Assembly (NCBI GenBank): GCA_022701475.1
Contig: JAKOOI010000506.1
Coordinates: 1 to 10,554 of the forward strand
Length of the DNA: 10,554 nt
Direction: 5' to 3'
Source of the DNA: Weeksellaceae bacterium
GTDB taxonomy: Bacteria; Bacteroidota; Bacteroidia; Flavobacteriales; Weeksellaceae
How positions within the stretch are numbered: position 1 is the first letter of the stretch; each line of letters opens with the position of its first letter. A program made the position numbers and the translations under genes. Shown here piece by piece: positions 1-6,624 of this stretch. A model generated the notes under the pieces. The model was given only the letters and a program-made list of their open reading frames with translations. It made no database searches and was not told the origin of the DNA.

Positions 1-108
1 AAAGAGCACGACCATATTGTTGCCGAGCCAAGACCCGATTACCATAAGAAATACAGGAAACAGCACGTGATCGACCGTATCGTTTCCATCCTTGAGGAGG
101 AACTGTAA
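1..108 (+). CDS. C-terminal end of an unidentified protein (5' end outside window)
   Basis: An open frame enters from the left edge in frame 1 and ends with TAA at 106-108, giving 35 visible residues. The tail is highly charged: it begins KEHDHIVAEPRPDYHKKYRK and ends in an amphipathic helix (VIDRIVSILEEEL). No domain can be recognised from so short a piece and I assign no function. The frame is supported by the regular amphipathic ending and by the strong hairpin terminator about 60 bp downstream. The gene converges on the histidine kinase gene that ends at 484. Confidence 0.6.
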   Translation, partial: KEHDHIVAEPRPDYHKKYRKQHVIDRIVSILEEEL

Positions 109-169
109 AGTAAAGTATCGCAGAAAACTATTTCCGCAGTATCCGGAAGCATCCCGTAAAAAAACCAGT

Positions 170-202
170 ACAGAAAAGAAGGATGCCTTCTTTTCTGTTT
201 TA
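170..202 (+). terminator. Intrinsic terminator, probably bidirectional
   Basis: A perfect 13-bp stem is formed by ACAGAAAAGAAGG (170-182) and CCTTCTTTTCTGT (186-198) around a 3-nt loop. It is followed on the plus strand by a short T-rich run. On the minus strand the run of A at about 158-164 reads as a U tract, so it could stop transcripts from both directions. It lies between convergent genes: the fragment ending at 108 and the histidine kinase ending at 484, though it is about 285 bp beyond the kinase stop. Confidence 0.8.
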
Positions 203-483
203 TTCCTGTATCCGGACAGGTTCACCAAAGCTACTGCAACCGATGCAATTCTATTCAGCATTCGCAGAAAAAAGGGGACGGCCCGGAAGCTTTACCATCC
301 TTCCGTTTTTTTCCACGCCGGTTTACCGCTACCGGGATTTGAAGGCCCTTTTTCTTTGTCCCGTTATTCAGCACACCGGAAGTGCAGGAGGTACCGGGAT
401 CATCCGATGAAAGCCAGGCTTTTGTTGCCGGAACCCTGATCTGTGCGGTATCTTTTTTATTACAGCTTCCCGTTCCCGCCTTC
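199..483. other. Intergenic region without a supported gene
   Basis: This stretch lies between the terminator and the 3' end of the histidine kinase gene. Small ORFs exist on both strands (for example plus 92-439 and minus 255-494), but their translations are low-complexity, rich in Arg, Pro and Ser, with no recognisable domain, so I treat them as chance. A 13-nt palindrome (AAAGCC-A-GGCTTT) is at 410-422 and a short inverted repeat CCTGT-N6-ACAGG near 207-222. I see no RNA gene. Confidence 0.5.
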
Positions 484-1800
484 TCATTTGACAAACCAGA
501 TCTCGAAACGGCTTCCCTGTACCAGCGGCCGGTAATTCAGGTATCCGTGGTGTGCCTCCATAATGCTTTTGCTCAGGGTAAGCCCGATACCGGAGCCGCT
601 CTCACGGGTAGTAAAGAAAGGCAGGAAAATCCGGTCCCTGATTTCCTCCCTGATGCCGGCACCGCTGTCTTCCACGCTCAGGACAATGCGGTTGTTCACC
701 CTCCGGATTTCCGTGCGGATTTCCTTTTCCGGGCTGCCGGCCAGTGCGTTGACTGCATTCAGGTACAGATTGATCAGGCAGCGTTCGATCATCTTCCGGT
801 CGGCTGCTACGTGATGCTCTTCCCATGAAACGGTAGTCCGGATGCCATTTTTATCGAATTCAGGCTTGAGGAACCGGAGTGCAGATTCTGCAACGCCGGA
901 CAGCGGTATTTCTTTGAGGACCGGTTTGGGCAGTTCTGCTACCTGCCGGTAGTCATCTACGAAGCTCAGCAGCTGCTCCGATTTCGAACTGATGATCATC
1001 AGGCTTTCCTTCATGTCTTCCTGGTCTTCTTTTTCTACGGTTTCCTGGTTGGCAATGTACTCCAGGTTCTGGATCAGGCTGTTGACCGGCGTAAGGGTAT
1101 TGAGCAGTTCGTGGGAAATTACTTTCATCAGGTTGTTCCAGGCCAGCTTTTCTTTCTGTTCGATGATCTTCTGTACCGACTCCAGGCTGATGATACAGAA
1201 ATGGTGCCTGGCATTTTTCACCTGTTTTGTCCTGAGTGAAAACAGCTGCCTGCCGCTCCTGTTAACCGATACATCAAAGAATTCCTGGGTGTTCCCATAG
1301 CCGGACCTATCGATAATCCGGTAAAATTCAGGGATTTTTTCTTCGTAAAGGCTCCAGCTGTTGTATTTCGGAATCTGCAGGATGTCGAGAAAAGCAGGGT
1401 TCACATAAAATACATCCCGGCCGTTCCCGTTTTCAGAAAGAATCATCAGCCCGATTTCCAGCTGGTTCAGGATTTCTTCATACAGGAGCCTGTAAGAAGT
1501 TTGTGAAAGGTGCTCTTCCCTGGCCTGATGATACAGTTGTACGGCACTGTCAATAAGAGAACTTCCTTCCGCCTGCGGAAAAAGGGAAAAATCTTTTTTC
1601 CGAATGGCCAGCAACAGCTTTTCGGTTTTATGAAGAGCCGATAAAAACGAAGCCCTTGCCATGATGATAAAGCCTGTTGCAGCTATCGCAGACAGAAACG
1701 CGGTCATCCGTTGTCCCTGAGCAAAGAAATGAAAAGCTCCTGCTCCACCGGCCGAAGCCATGAGAATGGAAAGGAGCCCGTACCATTGTTGTTTTTTCAT
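484..1800 (-). CDS. Membrane-associated sensor histidine kinase
   Basis: A 438-residue sensor kinase that should autophosphorylate and pass phosphate to the sigma54 activator encoded just upstream on the same strand. Two hydrophobic segments (about residues 7-27 and 33-52) form a membrane hairpin with almost no periplasmic loop, so the signal is probably sensed in the membrane or cytoplasm. Residues about 102-215 look like a PAS domain (EIGLMILSENG, YVNPAFLDIL). The phosphoacceptor helix has SHELLNTLTP with His230. The ATPase domain shows the N box (LINLYLNAVNAL, Asn348), G1 box (VEDSGAGI, Asp378), F box (FLPFFTT) and G2 box (GSGIGLTLSKSIM). The H box and general layout resemble NtrY-like kinases. 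The start at 1800 gives the complete membrane hairpin; the upstream sequence is A-rich with no clear Shine-Dalgarno. All catalytic boxes are intact. Confidence 0.93.
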   Translation of the reverse strand: MKKQQWYGLLSILMASAGGAGAFHFFAQGQRMTAFLSAIAATGFIIMARASFLSALHKTEKLLLAIRKKDFSLFPQAEGSSLIDSAVQLYHQAREEHLSQTSYRLLYEEILNQLEIGLMILSENGNGRDVFYVNPAFLDILQIPKYNSWSLYEEKIPEFYRIIDRSGYGNTQEFFDVSVNRSGRQLFSLRTKQVKNARHHFCIISLESVQKIIEQKEKLAWNNLMKVISHELLNTLTPVNSLIQNLEYIANQETVEKEDQEDMKESLMIISSKSEQLLSFVDDYRQVAELPKPVLKEIPLSGVAESALRFLKPEFDKNGIRTTVSWEEHHVAADRKMIERCLINLYLNAVNALAGSPEKEIRTEIRRVNNRIVLSVEDSGAGIREEIRDRIFLPFFTTRESGSGIGLTLSKSIMEAHHGYLNYRPLVQGSRFEIWFVK

Positions 1801-1859
1801 GTTGTTTTTTACTTATCTGTTTTTTCATCCCGCAAGATCCGTTACCAGGCAGGAAGCCC

Positions 1860-1980
1860 GCAGCCCGACTTGAGCGGAGCTCTTTTTCTGCTGTTGCGGG
1901 GACACCGGCTGTAAACGGTTGTTTCCTTTCATCCGCAACAGCAGGAAAAAGCGGGAGCGGAAGGCGGCAAAAGCTGCTCG
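1860..1980. repeat. Large imperfect hairpin element between regulator and kinase genes
   Basis: CTTTTTCTGCTGTTGCGG (1882-1899) pairs with CCGCAACAGCAGGAAAAAG (1933-1951), 18 pairs with a single bulged base, around a 33-nt loop. Outside the stem are GC-rich flanks (AGCCCGACTTGAGCGGAGC on the left, GCGGGAGCGGAAGGCGG on the right) and a short outer pair GCAGC (1860-1864) with GCTGC (1973-1977). It lies between two genes of the same presumed operon, so it may lower kinase expression relative to the regulator, or act as an RNA processing site. The composition and flanks resemble dispersed intergenic elements that I recall from Chryseobacterium-like genomes. That recollection is unverified. Confidence 0.5.
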
Positions 1981-2016
1981 AATAAAATATCAGGTTACTG
2001 TTATCCCGGTTGGTGT

Positions 2017-3360
2017 CTATAACCCGAACTTCTCCATTCTCCTGTACAGTGCGGCCCTTGAGAGCCCCAGGTCTTCTGCTGCCGTTGAAATATTGCCCCG
2101 GTGTTTCTTCAGTGCTTTTTTAATCAGGAAACCTTCCATTTCTTCAAGGTTGAGGTTGACAAGGGTATTCTCTTCTGCTTCATCCTGCGGCATCAGCAGT
2201 TTCAGGGTTTTGCTGCCGGAAAGGATTACGCTTCTTTCGATACAGTGATCCAGCTCCCGGATGTTCCCCGGCCACGAATACCGCTGCAGTTCCGAAACCA
2301 GGGTTTCATCAAGCGTCAATCCGGGTTTATGGTACTTTTGCCGGTATTTTTCAAGGAAGTATTCAGCCAGTGCCGGAATGTCCTCCTGCCGTTCCTTCAG
2401 GCCCGGGATCTGAAGCTCCACGGTATTGATCCTGTAATAGAGATCTTTCCGGAAACGGCTTTCGGAAACGGCTTTTTTCAGGTTTTCATTAGTGGCAAAA
2501 ATGAAGCGTACATCCAGCTGCCGCTCTCTGGTCTCCCCTATCCTCGACAATTTCCTGTTCTGGATAAGACTCAGAACCTTGGCCTGCAGCTGAAGCGGGA
2601 GATTCCCTATTTCGTCGAGGAAAACCGTTCCGTTCTGGGCGTTTTCAATTTTACCGGTGTAATCCTGATGGGCATCGGTGAAGGCGCCTTTTTTATATCC
2701 GAAGAGCTCCGCTTCAAAAAGGTTTTCAGAGAGACTTCCCAGATCGATGTGGACGAAGGGTTCGTTTTTCCTTTCAGACATTTCATGGATATGCTCCGCC
2801 AGTACATATTTTCCGGTTCCGTTTTCCCCCAGCAGCAGCACATTGGCATCGGTAGCGGAAACCCTTCCGATCTGCTCCATGATTTCCTGCATAGCGGGCG
2901 AGTCTGTTTCCAGCCTGTATTTTCCGGTGCCGGCGTTTATGTTTTCCCACTGGCTGAGCTTTCTGTTTTTACGGGAGATCTCAATGGCCAGATTGACTGA
3001 TGCATAGAGTTTTTCATTGTTCCAGGGCTTCAGGATAAAATCGGAAGCGCCGTTCTTCAGGGCTTCCACGGCCAGTTCCACTTCCCCGTAGGCCGTCATG
3101 AGAATAATAGGAAGCTGAGGTTCTATGGTCCTGATTTCCTGCATCCAGTACAGTCCGTCCCGGCCGTTTTCAAACCCTTTCCTGAAGTTCATGTCCAGGA
3201 CAACGGCATCCACCTGCTTTTCGGACATCAGTTTCAGGATATTTCTAGGCTGGCTGAGACAGCTGACTTCCGTGAAGAATTTTTTGAGCCAGACCCTGGC
3301 TGAAAACAGGATGTCCTCGTCATCGTCTACAATTAAAATATGGGCTTCTTTTTTACGCAT
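2017..3360 (-). CDS. NtrC-family sigma54-dependent response regulator
   Basis: A 447-residue response regulator with three domains. The receiver (about 6-125) has acidic Asp12-Asp14, phosphoacceptor Asp56 (VVLDMNF), Thr89 and Lys111. The AAA+ sigma54-activating domain (about 153-380) has Walker A GENGTGKY (178-185), the sigma54-contacting loop as GAFTDA (225-230, canonical GAFTGA), Walker B TVFLDE (245-250) and the arginine-finger region RFRKDLYYR (302-310). A Fis-type helix-turn-helix ends the protein (about 423-445, NISTAAEDLGLSRAALYRRM). The frame is open upstream to 3552, but the ATG at 3360 is chosen because the receiver starts six residues later and the upstream part overlaps a nuclease-gene remnant. 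It precedes the kinase gene by 216 bp and is divergent from the exporter, whose promoter is sigma54-like. It therefore most likely activates the exporter. Confidence 0.93.
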   Translation of the reverse strand: MRKKEAHILIVDDDEDILFSARVWLKKFFTEVSCLSQPRNILKLMSEKQVDAVVLDMNFRKGFENGRDGLYWMQEIRTIEPQLPIILMTAYGEVELAVEALKNGASDFILKPWNNEKLYASVNLAIEISRKNRKLSQWENINAGTGKYRLETDSPAMQEIMEQIGRVSATDANVLLLGENGTGKYVLAEHIHEMSERKNEPFVHIDLGSLSENLFEAELFGYKKGAFTDAHQDYTGKIENAQNGTVFLDEIGNLPLQLQAKVLSLIQNRKLSRIGETRERQLDVRFIFATNENLKKAVSESRFRKDLYYRINTVELQIPGLKERQEDIPALAEYFLEKYRQKYHKPGLTLDETLVSELQRYSWPGNIRELDHCIERSVILSGSKTLKLLMPQDEAEENTLVNLNLEEMEGFLIKKALKKHRGNISTAAEDLGLSRAALYRRMEKFGL

Positions 3361-3373
3361 TTCCGTTTGGTTA

Positions 3374-3789
3374 TTATAATAGTTTCTGAGGCTCCCGGTG
3401 TTCTTTGCTTCTATGAAGGACAAATGAAGTTTCCTTTTCCGGACAGCCGTTCTGCAGTCCGGGAAAATCAAACAGATAAGCAGCCCTAAAGATATTGACC
3501 GGGAAATTTTCATTCTGCCCGGCCCGGATGTTGGCAGTTCCGGTCCTTTCAAAGGCTTTGTCGGCGATTTGTTTGCGGAAATCCCTTACCATATCTCAGG
3601 CATTTCTTCGATGGCCGACTGTGCATAAAGCTGCCGCGCTTCCTGTGATTTTAGCTGCACTAAAACCAGAAAATGAGACCAGCTTAATTGTCGTGACAAC
3701 GTAACGACAATTTCCCCACCGGAAATTCCTGCAAAGAGTTCTCCGCCTGAAATCATCTGCTGTTTCTCCGCGGATTCCGTCTTTTCCAT
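3374..3789 (-). pseudogene. Decayed DUF1016/YhcG-family PDDEXK nuclease gene
   Basis: Two overlapping minus-strand frames together encode pieces of the DUF1016 N-terminal domain. Frame 1 (3789 to 3586) reads EIVVTLSRQLSWSHF, then LVQLKSQEARQLYAQSAIEE. Frame 2 (3592 to 3374) continues with VRDFRKQIADKAFERTGTAN and LFDFPGLQNGCPEKE. These match in order the familiar YhcG pattern of IVxTLSRQLSWSHF, RxLRxQIxxKAFERT and LDFLGLxNG. About 100 N-terminal residues appear deleted just after LFAGIS. A frameshift lies at about 3586-3592, and the C-terminal nuclease domain is missing altogether, so no function remains. The family is associated with mobile and defence-linked regions. The remnant fills the regulator's upstream region, ending 13 bp before its ATG, and may now supply promoter DNA. 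The family match is from memory but rests on several ordered motifs. Confidence 0.8.
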
Positions 3790-3884
3790 TTTTTTTGTCC
3801 TTAATTTTTAATTCATCCACTGTAAATATAAAGGTAATTCTTCTTCCTCTGACCTGGCTTCTGACCTGTATTTGCCTCTAAATA

Positions 3885-3922
3885 TGTCCGGTTCCGTACA
3901 GAAAGTGTCCGGTAATGAACAG
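3885..3922 (+). promoter_or_regulatory. Tandem activator-binding sites upstream of the sigma54 promoter
   Basis: Two 17-bp copies of TGTCCGGT-N5-ACAG lie at 3885-3901 and 3906-3922, offset by exactly 21 bp, so they face the same side of the helix. The first copy is also a dyad, TGTnCGGnnCCGnACA, as expected for a dimeric Fis-type helix-turn-helix; the second keeps the TGT and ACA ends but a degenerate right half. Their centres are about 118 and 97 bp upstream of the predicted transcription start, typical for NtrC-type activators. The likely binder is the regulator encoded at 2017-3360. The binding itself is inferred. Confidence 0.65.
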
Positions 3923-3951
3923 TCAGAAATCCGATTATACATCATCGGGCC

Positions 3952-4017
3952 TTGCTTACAGGAAGTTACAGCTTCATAAATGAATGGCACCGGCATTGTG
4001 TAATCTCCTGTAAGCAA
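3952..4017. repeat. Perfect 12-bp inverted repeat bracketing the sigma54 promoter
   Basis: TTGCTTACAGGA (3952-3963) and TCCTGTAAGCAA (4006-4017) are exact reverse complements separated by 42 bp. The -24/-12 promoter lies between them and the predicted start site falls in the right arm. The arm centres are 54 bp apart, close to five helical turns. The arms could be paired operators for a second regulator or a looping site. They are too far apart to act as a terminator hairpin of ordinary kind. Confidence 0.6.
3985..3999 (+). promoter_or_regulatory. Sigma54 (RpoN) -24/-12 promoter for the export operon
   Basis: TGGCAC-CGGCA-TTGT fits the sigma54 consensus TGGCAC-N5-TTGC with correct spacing and one mismatch (the -12 C is T). 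The invariant GG is at 3986-3987. The predicted start of transcription is near 4011, leaving a leader of about 23 nt before the adaptor ATG at 4034. A sigma54 activator gene is divergent from it and paired activator sites lie upstream, which makes a chance match unlikely. No other comparable -24/-12 site was seen in the window. Confidence 0.75.
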
Positions 4018-4033
4018 AAGTGTTATCTCAATT

Positions 4034-5275
4034 ATGGATACGAAAATAGTAAAAAAGAAATCCACACTGAAATTTGTGCTCATTATTTTAGCCGGTATCC
4101 TTACGGCCGCCAGCTTCGGATCGTATTTCATCCGTCAGAAAAAAACGTACAACATTGGATCCGGAGATATCAGCGTTGATGCGGTGACAAAAGGAAAGTT
4201 TGAAGATATGCTGATGGTGACTGCGCAGACCCAGTCGCTGCATTCTTCCCTGGTCAATGTGACGGAAGGCGGAGCGGTAAAAGAAATTTTTGCCGAAGAC
4301 GGGCAGATGCTGGTTGAGGGCCAGCCCATTGCCCGGGTACATAACCCGAATACGGAATTCAGCTACCTGAATCAGGAAACGGGAATCATGCAGCAGATCA
4401 GCCAGATGAGAAGCTCGCTGCTGGAGCTGAAGAATCAGGAATCCGGCCAGGACAAGGAACTGCTGCAGTCGCAGAATGATTACAATACGGCTTTGCAGGC
4501 TTACCATCTTCAGAAACGGCTGTACGATGCAGAGATCGGCAGGAAAACGGATTATGATGTCGCTCTGCAGAACCTGAATTATCAGAAGCAGAGAAAATCG
4601 ATCGTGGAAAGAGGAGCAGCAGGGGAAAAGGTATCCCGGAATTCCCAGTATACAGCCATCTTGTCTTCCATTGCGCAAATGGAAAAGAGCCTGCAGATCC
4701 TGCGTTCCAACAAAAATAATTTCCTGATCCTCGCTCCGGCTTCCGGAAGGCTTTCCTCCTTCGCCATTTCCAACGGCCAGAACCTGCTTACCGGACAAAG
4801 CATCGGAAAAATAGACCTGATGGACGGCTATAAGCTGGTTGCCAAAGTAGACGAATACTATATCAGTAAACTGTTTACAGGAATCAGGGGAACCCTTGAT
4901 AACAACGGAAAAGAATATGAAGTGATCATTACCAAGATTCTTCCTGAAGTGAAAGACGGACAATTTTCCGTGGAACTGAACTTTATAGAGGCGGAAACAG
5001 AAAACCTGAAAATAGGAATGACCTTCGGGGTGAAGCTGAAGCTTTCTGCCGACACACAGAGCCTGATGATCCCGAAAGGAAACTTTTACAAGGATACCGG
5101 CGGGAAATGGATTTTTGTCGTAAAAAACAATACCGCTGAAAAGCGCAGCATCAGCCTGGGAAGGGAAAACCCGCTCTATTACGAAGTGGTCTCCGGACTG
5201 AAACCGGGCGAGGAGGTCATCATCTCCGATTATTCAGTATTCAGGAAATACGATGTGCTGAATATTCAGAAATAA
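4034..5275 (+). CDS. Periplasmic adaptor (membrane fusion) protein, HlyD/MacA type
   Basis: A 413-residue adaptor that should bridge the inner-membrane ABC transporter and an outer-membrane channel. A single N-terminal membrane anchor covers about residues 13-33 after a Lys-rich cytoplasmic start. The first lipoyl half (about 72-105) contains VKEIFAEDGQMLVEGQPIA. A long alpha-helical hairpin rich in Gln and Glu covers about 108-225. The second lipoyl half (about 229-262) has LAPASGRLSSFAISNGQNLL. A beta-barrel domain follows (about 265-340) and a membrane-proximal domain ends the protein (about 343-413, LGRENPLYYEVVSGLKPGEEV). The length is typical for the family. The ATG at 4034 is just downstream of the sigma54 promoter and starts the membrane anchor. 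It is the first gene of the presumed export operon. The substrate cannot be told from sequence. Confidence 0.93.
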   Translation: MDTKIVKKKSTLKFVLIILAGILTAASFGSYFIRQKKTYNIGSGDISVDAVTKGKFEDMLMVTAQTQSLHSSLVNVTEGGAVKEIFAEDGQMLVEGQPIARVHNPNTEFSYLNQETGIMQQISQMRSSLLELKNQESGQDKELLQSQNDYNTALQAYHLQKRLYDAEIGRKTDYDVALQNLNYQKQRKSIVERGAAGEKVSRNSQYTAILSSIAQMEKSLQILRSNKNNFLILAPASGRLSSFAISNGQNLLTGQSIGKIDLMDGYKLVAKVDEYYISKLFTGIRGTLDNNGKEYEVIITKILPEVKDGQFSVELNFIEAETENLKIGMTFGVKLKLSADTQSLMIPKGNFYKDTGGKWIFVVKNNTAEKRSISLGRENPLYYEVVSGLKPGEEVIISDYSVFRKYDVLNIQK

Positions 5276-5731
5276 GACAGCATGAGCCGGATAAAAAGGT
5301 GCGGGAAATAAGTAAAAGACTTCTTGCCAACACCGGAAAAATATTCCCGGACAATTAACCTGCAACACAATTTAAGTAAAATAAAATCATGAAAAACACC
5401 CTGTTTCTCCTCATTACGGTCATGAGCCTGAATAGATCACCGGTGGTTCCGAAAGTCTCATCTTTTTCCCCGGGTCTCCCCTCTTCTATGGTTGCCGTAC
5501 CGGATGATGGCGGAAAAAGAAAAATATCTGCCTCAACTGAAGAAAGACTTCCTTTTACAGGAAATTACCTTTCTTTTGCAAAGGGAAATCTGCGTCATCC
5601 GGGAACTGCCGCTTCTTATGAAAGCAACAGCCCGGTTCAGAATACCACAAAGTGGTAGAATAGCGGGATCAACCGCAGTGATTATAAAAACAATAGTAAA
5701 AACATGACTCCTCACAGCTAAAAACTTTCTA
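5276..5731 (+). other. Spacer between adaptor and ATPase genes, possibly a gene remnant
   Basis: This is 456 bp with no confident gene inside an otherwise co-directional operon. A short frame at 5278-5358 reads HEPDKKVREISKRLLANTGK and then stops. From 5492 to 5707 a second frame uses codons similar to neighbouring genes (EKEKYLPQLKKDFLLQEI) but lacks a good start. Many related operons place a TolC-type outer-membrane gene next to the adaptor, so this could be the scar of a deleted gene. I see no convincing TolC motif. A small hairpin TACCAC-AAA-GTGGTA lies at 5643-5657. Confidence 0.35.
5389..5658 (+). CDS. Doubtful small ORF with signal-peptide-like start
   Basis: An 89-residue frame starts MKNTLFLLITVMSLN, a short Lys-then-hydrophobic stretch like a weak signal peptide, with an AT-rich leader just upstream (TAAAATAAAATC) of the type seen before real starts in this group. 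The remainder is rich in Ser, Pro and Gly, with no domain. A frame with more gene-like codon use overlaps it at 5492-5707. It may be the 5' stub of a lost exported protein rather than an intact gene. No function assigned. Confidence 0.25.
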   Translation: MKNTLFLLITVMSLNRSPVVPKVSSFSPGLPSSMVAVPDDGGKRKISASTEERLPFTGNYLSFAKGNLRHPGTAASYESNSPVQNTTKW

Positions 5732-6453
5732 ATGATAAACATTCAAAACCTTTCCAGAATCTACAAAACCGAAGAGGTTCAGACCAACGCGCTCAATGAT
5801 GTCAGCCTGCATATCAAAGAAGGTGAATTCGTTGCCATTATGGGTCCTTCCGGCTGTGGAAAATCCACTTTCCTGAATATCCTCGGCCTGCTGGACAGCG
5901 CTTCTTCAGGATCCTATCAGTTTGCAGGAACCGAAACCGTAGGACTCCGCGAAAAGACAAAGTCGGAGATCCGTAAGAAAAACATCGGATTTATTTTCCA
6001 GAATTTTAATCTGATCGATGAACTGACGGTTTACGAAAACATCGAGCTTCCTTTGCTGTACAACCATGTACCTTCTGCCGAAAGAAAAATGAGGGTAACG
6101 GAAATCATGGAAAAGATCAATATTTCCCACCGGGCAAAACATTACCCGCAGCAGCTTTGGGAGGGCAGCAACAAAGGGCGGCCGTGGCCCGGGCCCTGGT
6201 GACAAGGCCAAAGCTGATCCTTGCCGATGAGCCTACCGGAAACCTGGACAGTACGAACGGTAACGAAGTGATGAACCTGCTGGCAGAGCTGCACCGGGAA
6301 GGATCCACCATTGCGATGGTTACCCATTCTTCTTATGACGCCGGCTATGCGTCCAGGATCGTTACCATGAAAGACGGTGAAATCTTCTCACAGGAACATA
6401 CGGAACAGCGGAAAGACGTTTTTGAAAAAGCGGAAGCCCGGAATTTCGGATAA
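5732..6453 (+). pseudogene. ABC transporter ATPase (LolD/MacB type), frameshifted at the signature motif
   Basis: This encodes the nucleotide-binding subunit of the exporter, in two frames. From 5732 the frame gives a normal N-terminal half: Walker A GPSGCGKST (residues 38-46), the Q loop IFQNFNLIDELTVYEN (Gln90) and HYPQQL at 137-142. It then runs into WEGSNKGRPWPGPW and a stop at 6200-6202. The other frame, from about 6157, supplies GGQQQRAAVARAL, Walker B LILADEPTGNLD, the H loop MVTHS and the end at 6453. One missing base near 6157-6160 (CTTTGGGAGGG instead of an expected CTT-TCN-GGA-GGG) restores QQLSGGQQQR and a 240-residue protein of usual length. Everything else is undamaged, so it is either a very recent mutation or a sequencing error. 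The permease genes follow. Confidence 0.85.
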
Positions 6454-6624
6454 ATAAAACTAAACAGGAACTATCCGGAAGCATATGTCATCTTTTTACG
6501 AAAGACCCGGGACTTTTAATAACCGGAAATTAAAAAAATGAAAACACTTTATCTTTCAGCCGTTTCAAAAGTACGTCCCGGATTGCCATGGAACAGACAA
6601 TCAATCATTATTTCATATAGTGCC

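Noticed and set aside
92..439. 115-residue plus-strand ORF near the left end
   Set aside because: It overlaps the end of the upstream gene and runs through the terminator hairpin, with a basic low-complexity translation.
2101..3000. 299-residue plus-strand ORF opposite the response regulator
   Set aside because: It is antisense to a clear NtrC-family gene and its translation has no recognisable domain; it is a shadow of codon bias.
3361..3552. In-frame N-terminal extension of the response regulator by 64 residues
   Set aside because: The receiver domain begins six residues after the ATG at 3360, the extension has no domain, and the same DNA in another frame encodes recognisable DUF1016 residues.
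3848..3868. Short direct repeat TCTGACCTG at 12-bp offset upstream of the activator sites
   Set aside because: It is only nine bases, with no dyad and a spacing that does not match helical phasing of the main sites; likely chance.
4088..4963. 291-residue minus-strand ORF opposite the adaptor gene
   Set aside because: It is antisense to a gene with full adaptor architecture and shows no domain of its own.
6150..6165. Programmed -1 frameshifting as an explanation for the split ATPase
   Set aside because: The bases in the original frame (CAG CTT TGG GAG) do not form an X-XXY-YYZ slippery heptamer, and slippage would replace the signature serine with leucine. Mutation or sequencing error is simpler.
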